64,000 bases of DNA. Origin: Annona cherimola (Eukaryota > Streptophyta > Magnoliopsida > Magnoliales > Annonaceae). The stretch lies in assembly GCA_030490835.1 (NCBI GenBank), contig CM059972.1:41767452-41831451 (forward strand), given 5' to 3'. How positions within the stretch are numbered: position 1 is the stretch's first letter; every line of letters starts with the position of its first letter. Below the pieces are notes generated by a model. It searched no databases. It was given only the letters and a program-made list of their open reading frames with translations, and had not been told where the DNA came from. Below, one piece after another: positions 24,601 through 39,600 of this stretch. The position numbers and the translations under genes are program-made.

Positions 24601-27600
24601 TTCATACAGGGGGAACCTGTTCTGGAAGCATGCTGCAGAACTAATGTTGGTGGATATCACATTACTGATTATTTGAAGCAACTTCTTTCTCTGAAATACC
24701 CATATCACACGTTTGTATCTGTTCAAGGCCTCTGGTTGCTTTAACTTCGGTGAAGTTTCTTGTTCTTTATGTCTTAGTGTTTTTTCGTGTCTGGTCATTA
24801 TATAAACAGCGCTAGCATCACATGGGATAAGGCTGAAGAACTGAAGATCGAGCATTGTTATATATCTCTGGATTATGCTTCTGAAGCACAGTTATTTCAG
24901 GTTCAAATCTTGGCCCCTTATTTTACTGTTTCATTAGTATCTCAAGGCTTTTTTTTTTTCAAAGAATTAGGATGAGATGCCATTGGTCCACTTCTTGGTA
25001 TCTCTTTTGTCGTGCTAATATTATCACAATCCCCTAGGTTAAGCTGCGTTAATTCTGCTCACAATTCTTACCTATTGTGGTGTATTCCTTGAATTAGAAC
25101 ATGGGTCCTCAAGTTTTATCAGCCAACTATGCTTTTGCTTTTTGGATTCTCTTTGGTTATATTAATTCATTATTTATCAATGACGAACAACATAAGGGTG
25201 GTTGGAAAATGAGTAAACAGTACCATTGAAATTCACATGCAAATGCTTCTTTTGGGACCCAAAATGATATCTAAGGCCAATTAAAATCCATTTATAATGA
25301 TAAGCACCACCATTTAAGGTAAAATTTGAAATTTTCTCTTTGGGACTTCAGAGGATTACAGACTCATCTCATTTGACAGTGAATGTGCAGTAATAAAAAA
25401 ACTCTTCTGTTTGTGGTCCTGTTATATTTTCAATTGAGAAAATTTTTCTTTGTTATGCTCACTCTAAAATGATTCGATAATACATTTTCAACATCTTCCT
25501 CAGTTTCCTGAAAAGTTTCTTTATATTTCCAACATCTTGTAGCATTTCCAAAATTTTCAACATTTTTCAGACATTCCAATTTCCCAAAAAATCCAAATTT
25601 CCTTTTTTTTTTTTCCCTCAAAGGTGCAAAATATGCATTGAAGAAAGTTTAAACAACAATAATAATTGATATATTTCTTGGTCTCTGCTGTACACGGCTA
25701 TTTAAGCATATTCTCTGTGAAGTTGCTACTTACCTACTTATATAATATGGAACTTCGTTTCTAACTCTTTCTTGTTCTGCAACTAATCTTGTTCAAATCC
25801 TTATTTCTTTTACGATCCTATTACATCTAGTGGCTGATTTAGGGCGGGTAAAGCAGAAGATAGAAGAAAGAGGAAGGAACCTCTTAAGAGAATGAGAAGA
25901 GAAGAAAGAGGACAGAAAAACAGAAGAATAAAAGAGTTGAATGTAAGAAGAATTAGTAAAGAAACTACAGGAATAATTTTGTAAACTCAGACTGTGGTAC
26001 TCTTTAGAGCTTAAAAAGGCTGTATGTATAGGTGAAAAGGTCACCCTAGCAACGCTTATTAAAAAAATTATCTTTTGAGAAAAAGAAATTGCATATTTTA
26101 AGTATACTTTTAGGAGAAGTAAACTTTAAATAGATACACATTTTTTCTAAACAGATTTTAAGATATTCCAGGAGATCTTCTACCAAATCCAAGATAGAAA
26201 CAAACATTCTGAAACAATCTAAACCCAATTTATCAGAGTATCTTCATGTCTTGTGTTATTGTCCCCAACTTAGAAAAAGCTCGTCCTCAAATTTTTGTAG
26301 CGAACTTTCTTCAACTTTGGCGAGAAGAAAAACTGTAATCCAACATGCTGGAATGATATCTTGTTATTCGGCTAAGACCTTATCACCAAAGTTGCAACTT
26401 GTAAACTTTAAACTCCAAACTTCTATTTCTGAACATCAGAAAACTGTTTTGCAATTTTCTGAAAGTCACCGAAATTTTACAATTTTCTAGAACTGATGGG
26501 CAGCCTTGCAAAATTTCTGAAACCGTGAACTGATTTTGCAAATTTCAGCAAGCAAATGGCTCCCGAAAATTTTAGTTTGTGTTTCCTGTAATTTTCTGAA
26601 TCAAGGATGTTTTAGCAAAAGCCAACGAGTGGAAGGGCTAGTTTGAAAATTTTCTAAACTTAGATGCAAATCGTCCTTGCTGGAAAGGAGCAGAAACCTC
26701 CACTAGGCTCTAGGATCTGTTCGACGAGAGTTGGGGAACTGAAGAACAAAAACTGAAAGGAAGATTCAATGCTGTTGCTGCTGCAATGGAGTTATTGAAG
26801 AGTGTTGCACAAACTTGACAGATTTCCTCGATGGGTTTGCAGTTGTAGAAATCAATATGTGGAAAATGGAAAAAAAAATTGACCAGGTTTCTTTCTAATA
26901 CCAATTGAATGTTAGATGGGTAGAGAAGAATATAGAAGAAAGAGGAAGGAACCTCTCAAAAGAATGAGAAGAGAAAAAAGAGGATAGAAAAAATAGAAAA
27001 ATAAAAAGGAGAATATAGAACAGGTGAAGAAGATAGAAGAAAGAGGAAGGAACCTCTTAAGAGGATGAGAAGAGAAGAAAGAGAATAGGAAAAATAGAAC
27101 TATAAAAAAGGAGAATGTAAGTAGTAGTAGATAAACCAGAGGAATACTTTTAGAAACCCAAACTATGGTAATTCTTAGAGCTTACAAAAGTTGTATATTT
27201 TGGTGAAAAGGTTATCCTATTCTAGCAATACTTATTGAAGAAATCATCTTTTGAGAAAAAGAAATTGCATATTCTAAGCAACTTCTAGGAGAAGTAAAAT
27301 TCTAAGGTATTCCAAGAGATCTTCTAGTATCTTCTGAATATTTTAACAAATCCAGAATAGGAAAAAAAAAAAAGGACCTAAAACAATCTAAACCCCACTT
27401 TATGAGAATATCTTCATGTCCTGCATTAGTTGTCCTTCTAATTCATCTTGTAGTCATATAAAATTTCTGAGGGCACAACACTACCCCTTATAGTTGGCAA
27501 TTTGGCATTTTTTTTTTTTTTTTTGATGGAAGAAAACTTGGCATGGTTTATGTCTGAGGTCTTCTAAGATGGCGAATTTAAAATGGGAAAATGGCCATGT

Positions 27601-30600
27601 TTGCCTTCTTTTAATATTCAGCTCTATCTTAAATCCTCATTTCTAGTCTCTAATCCTGTGTCACTGAAAGTTTTTAGATTCTAATTTTCAAACCTGTTAC
27701 AGTCTAAACATGCCTTCATTTCTTAAGGCGTGTTGATGTATCTTTTCATAAACTGAAATGTTACTTATCAATAACATATATCATGTAATGCAATCTGCAT
27801 GTCTGGTTTGCTTGTAAATTACTAATGCAAAAGCGTGAGGTGCTTATTTTTTGCAATGCTTGGAAGCTTAGCCACCTAGTCTACTAGTGGTTTCTGTTGT
27901 ATTCATTAGCCTCACACTTGTGTGAATAAGCAACAACTCTGATGGCAATTTAGATAATAAGATATGGGAATCTGTTTATTTTTCTTGGTTCTTAATCTTG
28001 AAGGAGGTAATTCAAGGTAGGGTTGTGATTCAGTGAGGTTGCTCTGTTTTGGGACCACCTTGATGATGGGTTTAAAATGCTTAAGGCATTTTGGTTGGAG
28101 GTTTAAATGGACTACTTCATGAGACAAAATATTAAAGTCATTTAGATTGATTTAAATAAATTTTGAAACGTGATGGAATATCTGTGAAATATTCCTCCCT
28201 CAGAGAGGATGCTGTGAAAGGCAAGGGCGTTTGATTGCGTACTCATATGTTAGCACAGTTCTTTTTTTTTTTTTTATGGTCTTAAATTTCAATTGTAGCT
28301 CTCTTGGACCTTATTAGTAATATCTAAGTACTTCGCTAGGGCCCAAGAATCCAAGACTAAGTGATCTTAGCAATATCTCAGTAAGGTGGACTTTATTGAA
28401 TGGCTATCCGTCAAGGTCGGCAACTATTGTCGAACTTTGTTGTTCAATAATGTTGTCATGACATTTACATTCTACAATGCTATGCATATATTAGAAATTT
28501 AAATCTTAGAGTGCTCATCCAGGTTAATCCTATCATTTTCATACTCAAATAGATCCTTTCTATCATTTTTCCTTTGAGTAGTCTACTCAAATATATAGAC
28601 TTTTCCATTATAATATCTTTATTGTCTGCTTTTAGCTTATATGTTTATGCATCTTCTATCTCATCAATATCATTTCCTCTGGTTTCTCATTCCTTATTTC
28701 CAAACACACTTTCATGTTTGAGTTTTTTTTTTTTTTTTTGATTGGTATTGTACAACATGACATCAGATATTACAAATCAGGCCCATTCATAATGGGACAA
28801 CAGGCTCCTATTAATCCCTGTGGGGGACACCAAGCTCCCATCTATCCAAGGAGACCAACATCTCCCAAGCTATTAACCGGGTTGAAAATCCACTGTTTGG
28901 ATTCGAACCCCACACACAGCAGCATGAATGCCTTCAATATGCTCCTGTGACCAACCGAGCTTGGTTGGTCTTTCATTTTTGAGTTTTGACTGCTTGTCCA
29001 CCAGTGGGACTTACATATTGCATGCAGTCCTTGAGAATAGCATGATAGTTGCACCTTATGCTCTTGATGTCTCATTATGAATGTGTTTAATGCTCTATTC
29101 TTCTTTCACTATGTTTATTTTGTTACAGAAAGGGTCAAAGGAAGCTGAAGAGAAAACTAGATGTTGGCAACTCCCATGGATCCCTCCTCCCCAAGAAGAA
29201 GCACCATCTGAAGAAGAAATTGCAAGGAAGGCAGCTATAAAGGAGAGACAAGGTCAAAGGCTGCGTGAAATGGCGGCAGCAAAGAGGACTTCGAGAATTA
29301 CGGAGCTTGAAACTGAACTACAGGGCTTGGAGTTTCTTTTACAGCAAATGGAACATGTGCCAGAACATGAGATTACGTCTTTTCTGGCTGAAACTGGGTA
29401 TGTATCCAAGCAAGAAATTGAGTCTGCTGTTGTAAGAATAACACAGTCACTGCGGAAAGCGAAGGGTGAACCTCTAGAAGTCGATGAGAAAATTGAACCC
29501 TCATCAGCAGAAAAGTATCAGCTTCTCAATGTGCCAGATGACATGCTCACACCTGAGCAGGTACTTTGATTTTCACACTCAACGTCCAGAGTATAGTTGG
29601 CACTAGCTGATTTAATTAATATATTGATACTGATGTCAAAATACATCTAAAACTGTTCAAACCAAGCATGTGCTCTGCTTTCACTGCCTATTTTGAATCT
29701 GCTTTTGTTAACATTACGTTATTTATTTGATTTGTGATACTTTTATTTGGAATTCTATTATCCTGACATAATATGCTTGGCGTCTATATTAAATAAGTGC
29801 TTTGGCAATGGGTGCTTTCTTGTTATTTGAGTTAAAGATAAATTGATCCCCATCAAAGCCATGTTCCATCTACTTGTGTATAGCATTAAGAAAAATTCTT
29901 TTCGAGGAGACTGTCTTTTTTTTTTTTTTTTTTTTTTCCGTTGTTGTTTTGTTTCACTGTGATTTTGGTAAGTGATCCTATTCATTGTTGTTATTTGTCT
30001 GGTTGGCATTTGCAGTTACATTGAGAGGGGAATTTTTGATAAGCCTAAGAAAAAATTTTGCTAATTTTTGAGAAATTGTCACTACTTTGAAGGAAGTATT
30101 TGGCTAAAATGTAAAAAAAAAAAAATTAAAAAGGAAAATTTAAAAAGGAAAATTTTCACTTTAAATGCCAACACATAATTAAATAAATATGGGAAATGAT
30201 CCAGTGATGTGCAAACCACTATAACTTCTGTGAAAGTCAATTAAATGGGGCTGATGTAACAGAAGAAAGAGGAAGGAACCTCTAAAGAGATGAAAATAGG
30301 AGAAGGAAGGTAGAAGGAGTAGAAGAACAAGGAGAAAGATAAAGAAAACAGGAGTAGAAGGGAAAAACCAAAGAGGCACTTCTTTATAATGCTCAAAATT
30401 GATGCCCTTTTAGAGCTTACAAGGGCTGTATTTATAGGTGAACATACCACCTAATCTTAGCAAATTATTAAAGATGAAATCTTTCTAGAAAATGAAATTG
30501 TATATTTTAAGTAAACTTCTTAAGGAAGTAAACCTAAATAGATATATATAAACAGATTCTAAAATATCCTAGGAATCTTCTAATATCTTTCAAAAATAGC

Positions 30601-33600
30601 AAAAATATTGCAATAAAATCTTTCTAAAATATCCTAGGATTATTTTCCTTTTACAAGATTCTTGCACCTAGAATAGACAGATTTGAAAAATTGCTTTTTA
30701 TTTTCATCAATTTTCTCCGACTTCGAAAAACTCACCACTGGAGAGTTCTGACTTTGATACTGCTCAAGAATATGTGGATCCAAGTGTAGGTAAATTATTA
30801 AAGATGAAATCTTTCTAGAAAAAGAAATTGTATATTTTAGGTAAACTTCTTAAGGAAGTAAACCTAAATAGATACATGCTTATTTTAAACAGATTCTAAA
30901 ATATCCTAGGAATCTTCTAATATCTTTCAAAAATAGCAAAAATATTGCAATAAAATCTTTCTAAAATATCCTAGGATTATTTCCCTTTTACAAGATTTTT
31001 GTGCTTAGAATAGACATATTTGAAAAATTGCTTTCTATTTTCATCAGGGGCCCACCTTAATGATGAAATCAAAATCCAGCAGTCACATTGTTTAGCATCA
31101 TTTCTTTTATGATGGTACCATCAATTATTTCAATCAGTCTTGGGTGGGCCCTAACTACTTAAAAATATAAATAATTATGTGGAAGTTATAAAAAACACTT
31201 AGTTCCATTCATAGATGTATTAGAATGTTATAATTCTAATACAATTCTTCATAGAATCATTCATCAATGTAAATATGATGTTTTAGATGGTTTGGATATT
31301 GAATTAAAAAATTTGAAATTGATATTATCAAACAATTTAATAGTGTTGATTTTGCACCTTTATTAAGTGGGGGTTATGCACGTCTTCTATTCGAATAGAA
31401 CTTGGTATTCTAGGAAAACAAATAATTCTAAATGCAATGGTGGATTTAATTTTGATTTAAACATCATCGTGGGGCCCATTTAACCAATTCTCAGTTTAAC
31501 TAATGTGGTACCTGTACCACCAGATCACTTCCCAGTAAATATAAATTCAAACTACAAAAAACTAAGTTGGAAATATTGTTGCAGATTTTTATAAACGGAA
31601 ATGTATTCTTTAATAAAATACTTCTCAATAATATTTTTACATATATTTTGTGTTAATATATATTACAACATTAAGTTGTTGTTCATGTCTAATTTTATGA
31701 ATAATTATGTTACTATAATTAATTAAATATTATTGTCCGAAATTATTTTTAGAAACATAAAATATTATACGTTTCCAAGACTTATAAAAAAAGGTTCCAG
31801 AATGTTTGTTTATCTAAATATCAATAACATTAAAAATTTTTGTTTATGTAAATATCAATAACATTGAAACACATGAAAATAAATCTATTCAAATACAGTT
31901 TTTGCAAACAGATTTTTTTTTCCTTGAAAAAATACATGTATGTATGAAGTGCATTTTATGATATTATTTGTATTGCCAAAATAGAATTTTTTTGAGCTGG
32001 TTATTGGATATTGAAGGAGAAATTGGAGCTTCAACATTTAACAACCAGAGAGTTGCTTTGGAAATAAATTTTGGAGAGGAGAAAGAAGATCTTGAGCCTC
32101 ACTATTTTCTAAGTTCTTGGTTCTTATCCTTTGGAAATGGCTTAAATCCAGTGGAATCCAATTAAACTTCAACTTCTATCAGAAATGAGGTTAAAACTCT
32201 AGGAGTAGGTTTCAAAATGGGATCGCCAAATTTTTAGGACAGCTAAGCATGGTAAAGTCAAGCAATGGTTGTTGTTGTTGCTCAAAATCAACGAATCGAT
32301 TGCTACAAACTAAGTTTTTGAGAATGAGATCAGGATCCATTTCAAGTATTCAAATACTCTTGGAAATGAGGTTTGAAATTCCATGAGTGGATTTCAAAAT
32401 GAAACAATCCATCATGGCATTGTTAGGTCACAACTTGCAATCATGTTTGTTGTTGCTCAAAATCAATAAATCGATTGTTGCAAACTAAGTTTTTAAGAAG
32501 GAAAATATGAAGAGTTAGAAATTGGTTTGAAAGATTTGCCCAACAGCTCCAAAAAGAGGTGAATCAAGTGAAGTTGGTAAGCTTTATGTTAAATGTCTCC
32601 TTTTTAATTTTTGCAGATGATATTTTCTGAAAATCTCAGTTTGAAGGAGATATTAATGATAAATTCTCTCCACACTCCAAAAATTTTCTGATCCTACAAA
32701 AAAAAAGTTTGTTTCTAGAACAAGATATCATTGGCAGTGTGAATCAAAATTATCAGCTATGATTTCGCCAATAGATTCACGTTGGTGAACACTTGTTTGG
32801 TTTTGCTATTTAGCTGCTGCATTATTTCACATTATTTATCAGAAATGATTTCACCAATAAATTCACGTTGTTTTTGTATTGTATCTTTTGAAATGGCTAC
32901 ATTAGTGAAGAGGTCTGTTTCCTTGAAAATTGAACCATCTCTCCATGTTATTTAAAGCATAGTCTATCTTGAAAAATTTTCAAATTGTTAATGATACCTG
33001 GGCCCTAGTGTTGGCAGAACCAGATCGGACCAGCCGGTTGGACCAATCTGACTGGGAGTGAGTCCAAAGTCCAGTTCAATCAAGGTTGATCCGATTGAAA
33101 GCTATAGGACCATCCAAATTGCTTGAACTACGATTGAATCGTAAATGGTGGTTGGACTGAATTGGGCCGGTTCGCCTGAATTATAAAAAAACCCTCACAT
33201 ACTCTGCTGCCTATTCCCCTCATCTCGAATCTCATCTTACTGTCCCTAGTTGGCCCTTCTTCTCAAATTGCATCTTCTTGCCCCTAGCTACCCCCTCTTC
33301 CCAAATCACATCTTCATGCTCCTTCATGCTGCCTAATCCCCTCATCCTAAATTGCATCTTCTCGCACCCACCCATTTGGCCATTTTAGAGATGATAGAAT
33401 CCTAGCTTTCCCATTCCTCTGCCACCCATTTTGCTTGCAACTTGCCTCCCTACTTGTCGTCATCGGTGCCGGCCATCATCAGCGGCTCAGGCACTCTGCC
33501 TCTCACGAGTCTCCCATCCCTTTGATGCCCATTTCTCCTCCTCCTGTTGTCATCTCCTCCATTTCCGCCTCCTTCTGCTTATCTGGGTTAGCCCCTCATG

Positions 33601-36600
33601 GCTACCACATCTTAGGCCGTTAGCTCCATTTCTCCTCTTCAGTAATCGGTGCTTCCTACGTCGCTGTCGACCAAAAGTAGGTCGTCCAACCACCGCTCTA
33701 CAAACTCTTTGCTCTACTCTGATGCTTCCTGCAATGTCATCTACCAAACCCATCAATTGACCATCCAGCCCCTGCTCTGCTCCAGTATTCCTTGCGTTGC
33801 AGTACGCCAAACCCACAAGCCGGTCCAGCTCTTGCAGTTCATTACCCCTCCTATGTTTTTTTTTTTTTTTTTTTTTTTAAATCAAAAGATTCAAAATGGC
33901 TTTCATTTTTTCACTTCATCTTTGTTTGTGGAATTGGATTGTTGACGGACTGATTGATTGTATTGTATTGTTCCATTTTTCATAGCATTGTTGAAGTTGC
34001 TTTAATTATGTATTTGTGTTATTATTGTTGATTGCATGATTTAATTGCTATTTATAAAATTGCATATTGTATTGTTGTCGGCAATTATTTGATAACTATG
34101 ATTTAATTATTATAATTTATAAAATTTGATAACTATGATTTAATTATTATAATTTATAAATCTATACATTGTATTTTTATAGGCAATTCTTTGATTTTTG
34201 AGCACATGAAACCATTATTGATTTTTTAAAGTTCTTATTATGTTAGATATGTTTGGAAAAGTGCAAATCATAACCTTACTGAGATAAATAGTCAAGGCAA
34301 TGAAGTTGATTTTTCTAATGTAATATGTTACACTTGTGCTTAATTAATGAATTTTTATGATTAGAGTCTATTATATAGGCTTAGTTATGAGTACATAATT
34401 TTAATTATATATAACTAATTAAAAATAATTATACATTTACGACATCATAAATATGTTATGTTGATGTCACCAGTTCAAACCGGTTTGCTTAACTAGTCCA
34501 ACCAGCTTGAACCAGATCAATTCCTTTACCGGTTCGGTCTAACAACATTGCTGGGCCCATATAAAGATGAATTAAAAAATATATAACAAATACGAAATAC
34601 ATACATGAGGTTCTCACCCACCTAAGTAACATCCTATTGTACGAGATCATAACCCTGCATACAAAGTGAGAAGGACACCCTCCATGGTGCATGTTGATCC
34701 TATATCATTCCAACTGATTAGTAAATTAGGGCTTTATATCCTTTTCCATGTGATTAGTAAAATAAGAGTTAGAATGTAACCTTTTGATGCAAAACAATTC
34801 CAAGGATTTAGAAATTCTGCTTTGGTTACTTCTGATGAGAATATTAATTTTTTATTTTTTAAGAATTTTGGGTATTAGGGCAAGGAGCATTTTGATCCTA
34901 TATCCTTTAAACACAGCTGACATTTTTATTATTTTTAATAAAAATGGTATCCACCTGGATTGGTTACTGTGTAAATTTTTTTATTTTAAAAATTTTACAC
35001 GTTTTTTATTTTCTAAAATTAAGAGTATATGTAAGATGAAAAATTGAAAATTTTCACATGGTAACTGATCTAGGTGGGGCCCTAAAAATTTTTACACGTT
35101 TTTTATTTTCTAAAATTAAAAATACGTGTAAAACAAAAAATTTGAAAATTTTCACATAGTAACCGATCTAGGTGGGGCCCACCTTCTATAAAAAACAAGA
35201 AAATTTGAATAATGGGTTTCCCATATATGAATGCAACACTAAGTAAACTGAGGGCTTTTTAGTTTGAATGCGTAGAAAGTTACGGGTTGATGCAGAACTA
35301 TTTCAATTGAGTCTCTTAAAAAATTTCGAGAATGAGGGCTTTCGTATAAAAAGCTGTTTGGAAGTGCAACATTAGAAGCAGAAGGAGATGAAATGATAGG
35401 ACTTACTCCTAGATTTCATCAGAGCTAAGGGAATTACTGACCGCAAGTGAACCTATAAGCAGAACTGACCTGTCTGGGTCATATATTTCACTCATGTGAC
35501 ATCCTTTATGCATTTTAATTAAAAGCCATGTCACACCCTCATAACATTTCCCTTGCAGTTTCTCCATGAAGCTTGCTTTTCATTGTTTTCGTGTGGATTT
35601 TTTTATGATAATTGCATTGCAATGTCACAGGTGCAAATACTTGTTATTGATTGCTAGTGAAATGAAGAAAGATAATTCATACGCCAAAGCCCACTATCAC
35701 TTGAAAGAATCCTTTCAGGACCCATTAATGACAGTAGGGATCCACGAAAGTGCATGGTATAATGCATTCGCACTTCTACCTCCAGGTCTAATCTTTATTC
35801 CTGAGCATTAAATTAACAGGAACACCCTTTCATTAAAAAAAAAAAAAAAAAGGAACACCCCAATGTTGCACCATTATAGAATCTTCTTCTTTCCAATTAT
35901 TTTGATTAAGGCTTCCTTAGCAAGTTGGAAAAATGAGTCTATCTACTTCTCAAGCTGATTTAATGTCCTGGTTTCCTAATCTATTCAGATTTCCTTTCTT
36001 TATTTTAGCCATGGTTTTACTAACGTCCTACAAAGATGAGAAGGATGATGGATGAAGGAAATCAAATGGTCTTTGCTCATGCACATCATCCATTCCCTAG
36101 GTTGTTTTCATGTTTTACCATTTCTCCTAATTTGCATGTGACATTATATTATATCTAGGGGTGTAAATAGGGGGTCAATATTAACCCGAACCCAACTAAC
36201 TCAACCCAATTTAATATGATCTTTTTATTAATAGAAAATCATGTAAGGCGAGGCATAGATATAAAGTATTTAAAACTAAGTTTCTCATTTTTTTTCTATT
36301 GACTATTGGTTAACCCAATTTGTAACTGAACTGACTTGATTTCTAAGGTAGGGTTGGGTTGGGGCTTGACAAATAGGGTTGACTGTAGGGTGGGTTTAGG
36401 TATTACAAATACTGTTAGGGTTGAGAAGACCCCAACCCGAGTCAAATCTGATCTGATTTACACCCCTAATTTTATCTTTTTGTGTATTTTGAGAATTTAA
36501 ACATTGAATAGCTTCGCTTAATAGGACACTATGGACTTTTCTTTCCTTTATAGCAAGAGTAGTGGCACACTTTGCTGTATGAATTCCCTTTAATACTGCA

Positions 36601-39600
36601 AGAACCTTTTTAGCAGGATGGTGGGACAGCTCATTAATTGGTGATGTGATATGTTGAATGTAACAATTGGTAAAAACAAGTTTCTTTTGAAAATTTGCGT
36701 AGATTAAGGTGATGAAGTTTTCTAATGTTTGCTCAAAAAAGAACTAGTGAATGGATGTGTTTTCAATATTGATGATGTCACTGTTACATTTGGCAATATC
36801 ATTTATGTCCTTGCTATTCTAATTCACTTGGATTCAGACAAAAAACGGAAGAAACTAATAGCAGTTTGTAATCTCTATCCCTCTTTGTTATTGCAGCTAG
36901 TGAAACTTGTTAGCCCTTCTGCCCCATCTCTCTCTAATTCGAAATGCTTCTTTTTTCCAGCTAAAGGAAAAGAGAAAGCAAACATTTCTAAAGACATCAT
37001 CTGAGGGTCGGCTACGTGCAAAACAGAAACGCTTTGAAGAAGAACTAGAAAGGGAAAAACAAACTCTGCAAGATGAGGAAAAACGATTGTAAGTAGCTTG
37101 TTGTCTTTACAAAGTTGGTCCAGAGATTTTCCCTATGTGATTCTCAATTTTTATATGCATCTTTTGCTCTTAGATTTGAATTTATTGGGAATGTCTAAAT
37201 TCGGCTGCAATGAAAGAATTGTCCTGCATTTGTAGATGAATCTGAATACTCTCAAGAGTGAAGGATATAGCTGCAAAACTCTCTCTGATTACGTTTTGTT
37301 CTGTGAAGGGTTGAAGAGGCACAATTTAATGAACTCCAAGGTCTTTCTATTCATCAGGCAGAAAAATCACCGTGCTGGATGTGTTCACGGCTAGTTTAAA
37401 CTCAACTCTTGGCATTAATCCAGTATTCTGAGTAAAGACCTCCCTGTACAGGACTAACGATAGTTTTGCAACATGAAAGTGCCTTTTAGGATGAATTGAG
37501 GTTTTGCATACAGCTGGGATAGCAACCAAATCAGAGGGTTGTGCAAGCTGATCAAAGAGTTAAAAAATGTTCACTTACAAATCAAATTGGTTTAAGACAC
37601 CCAACATTTTCTGGACAGCCAAGCCAAAGCTCCGTCTTTATTTCCATCAGTTTCTGCAATCTTGAAACTATGACATTCCTTCTTTCCAAGCTAGATATTT
37701 GTGTACATCCTGAACTTGTGACTTGCATCTTCTATGTAAAATCTGTCATTGTGACGAAGATGTGATATCATTCATTTCGATACATGTCGATAAGATTCAG
37801 ATAGCTGTGGCTTAGACGGGTTTCTAGATATGCCTACATCATCATCTGATTTCTGTTGCTTCAAATGTGATGTAAACAGCAATAAGATTAATTTCTTTCA
37901 TTTTCGTTGATATTTCTTTTGCTGGTGTTGATAAAGAAACACTCCCACGATTTTTTTTTTCTTTTCCCAATTAACTCTCAAGATTGATTAGAAATAGTGA
38001 ATATCCCTGTACTAAATTGATGTGGCAAAATAATATTCTTTTAGAATGAAAAGGGGAAAGGCTTTTAGAAGAAAAAGTAGACCCCCTCAACAGAAGGAGA
38101 GGAGAAGTTAGGGGAAGAAGACTAGAAGAGAAGACAAGGGATTTAAGAAGAAGAAGAAAAGAAGAATATAAACTCATTTAAGCAGATAGAAATTGGAGAA
38201 CCTGAGAAGAGGAAAGTAAAAGAAGTATTAACAGAAAAGAATTTAGAATGTTAGTATTTTAGGGTGTGTTTGGTTGGGGTTAAAACTTTTGATGAAAAGT
38301 TTTTGAGGTAGAAGTTGTCACATTGATAGAAAATGATGTGATATAATAGGAGTAATGATGAGAAGTAAAGAAAATAAAGTTAAAATAGATAGGTTAGTTG
38401 TATGGATAGTTGTGTAGAAATGATTGAAAAGTAAGGTAGTTTGTATAGGAAAATGTGAAGAAATAATTAAAAAATAGAGTAGTTATGGAGAGTGAAAAGT
38501 TTTAGATTGAAAAGTTTTGGTTGACATGTTTATATCCCAAACAAACACACCCTTACTGAAGAAACAAGCCCTTAATCTCTCAAGTTCTTGTTTCTGTGTC
38601 CTTTTTCATTGACTGTGTAATTCCTGAAATAATAACCAGAAGGAGTTTTGCTTATCTGATTTGCCTCTGCTCCTTTATGATTAACGGTGCCTTTTCTTGA
38701 TTTGTATGATTAGCTTCTTTTTTCTATTACTGTTGGACCCTACAAAATGAGAGGATTTTCTTGTAATATGTCAAATTCAAAACTATTCTGGTTATATAAG
38801 AAAAAAATGTTCTTTCCAGCTTTTCTGGATTCAATTAATTGCCGTGTAATTGCAGGGAGAATCCAGAGCTATATTTAGAACAGTTACGTGCTAAATATAG
38901 AGAGCTATCTGACAAGGTAGAACAACGCAAAAGACTGAAGATGAATGGTGGCCGTGCCAATGGGAATCAAAATCTGTCTGGGGGTGTTGGCCGTGGTGAG
39001 CGGCTGAATGCTGCACAGAAAGAAAGAATGCGGCTCTTAACAACAGCAGCATTTGATAGGGGGAAGGGTGAGGACACTTTTGGAGCTAGGGATGAAGACT
39101 GGCAACTCTACAAGCTAATGAGCAAAGATAATGATGATGAAGATGATGGGCAGGATGAGGATGAGGCAGAACTCACTCGCATCAGTGCAAGGCTTCAGGT
39201 CACAGTTTATTTCTTGTAAATTCTTAGAACATCAATGCTGTTTTGTGTCGGATGTCTAGTATGTAACATGCTCACAACTTGATTATTCTGTTGTCATTTT
39301 CTGTGTTGCGCAAAACAGGACATTGACCCAAATTTTGTTCCAAAATTGGATATGGGACCACTTCAATCTATCTATCAGATGCCTCAATTCCGACCTCTCA
39401 CTGCAGAAGATTTTCAGATTGTACTGGGAGTAGAAAGATTTAGGTGCCCGGAAATCCTCTTTCAGCCAAATATGATTGGTATTGACCAGGCAGGTCTTGA
39501 TGAGATGGCTGGCATCTCCATACGGAGGCTGCATGCTAAGGATGTTGATCTTGAGGGGCGAATCACTAATTCAATCCTGGTTACTGGAGGAAGTTCTCTC

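Noticed and set aside
28899..28909. tRNA gene suggested by a perfect B box
   Set aside because: There is no cloverleaf, and the poly(A) tail and TSD show it is a SINE.
30179..30450. Leu/Phe-rich ORFs resembling membrane proteins
   Set aside because: They are antisense translations of GAAGAAAGAGG-rich TRIM LTR sequence and hydrophobic only by composition.
33431..33945. Overlapping ORFs of about 60-110 codons in ARP5 intron 9
   Set aside because: They lie in a C/T-rich part of a TIR element, overlap in several frames and show no domain.
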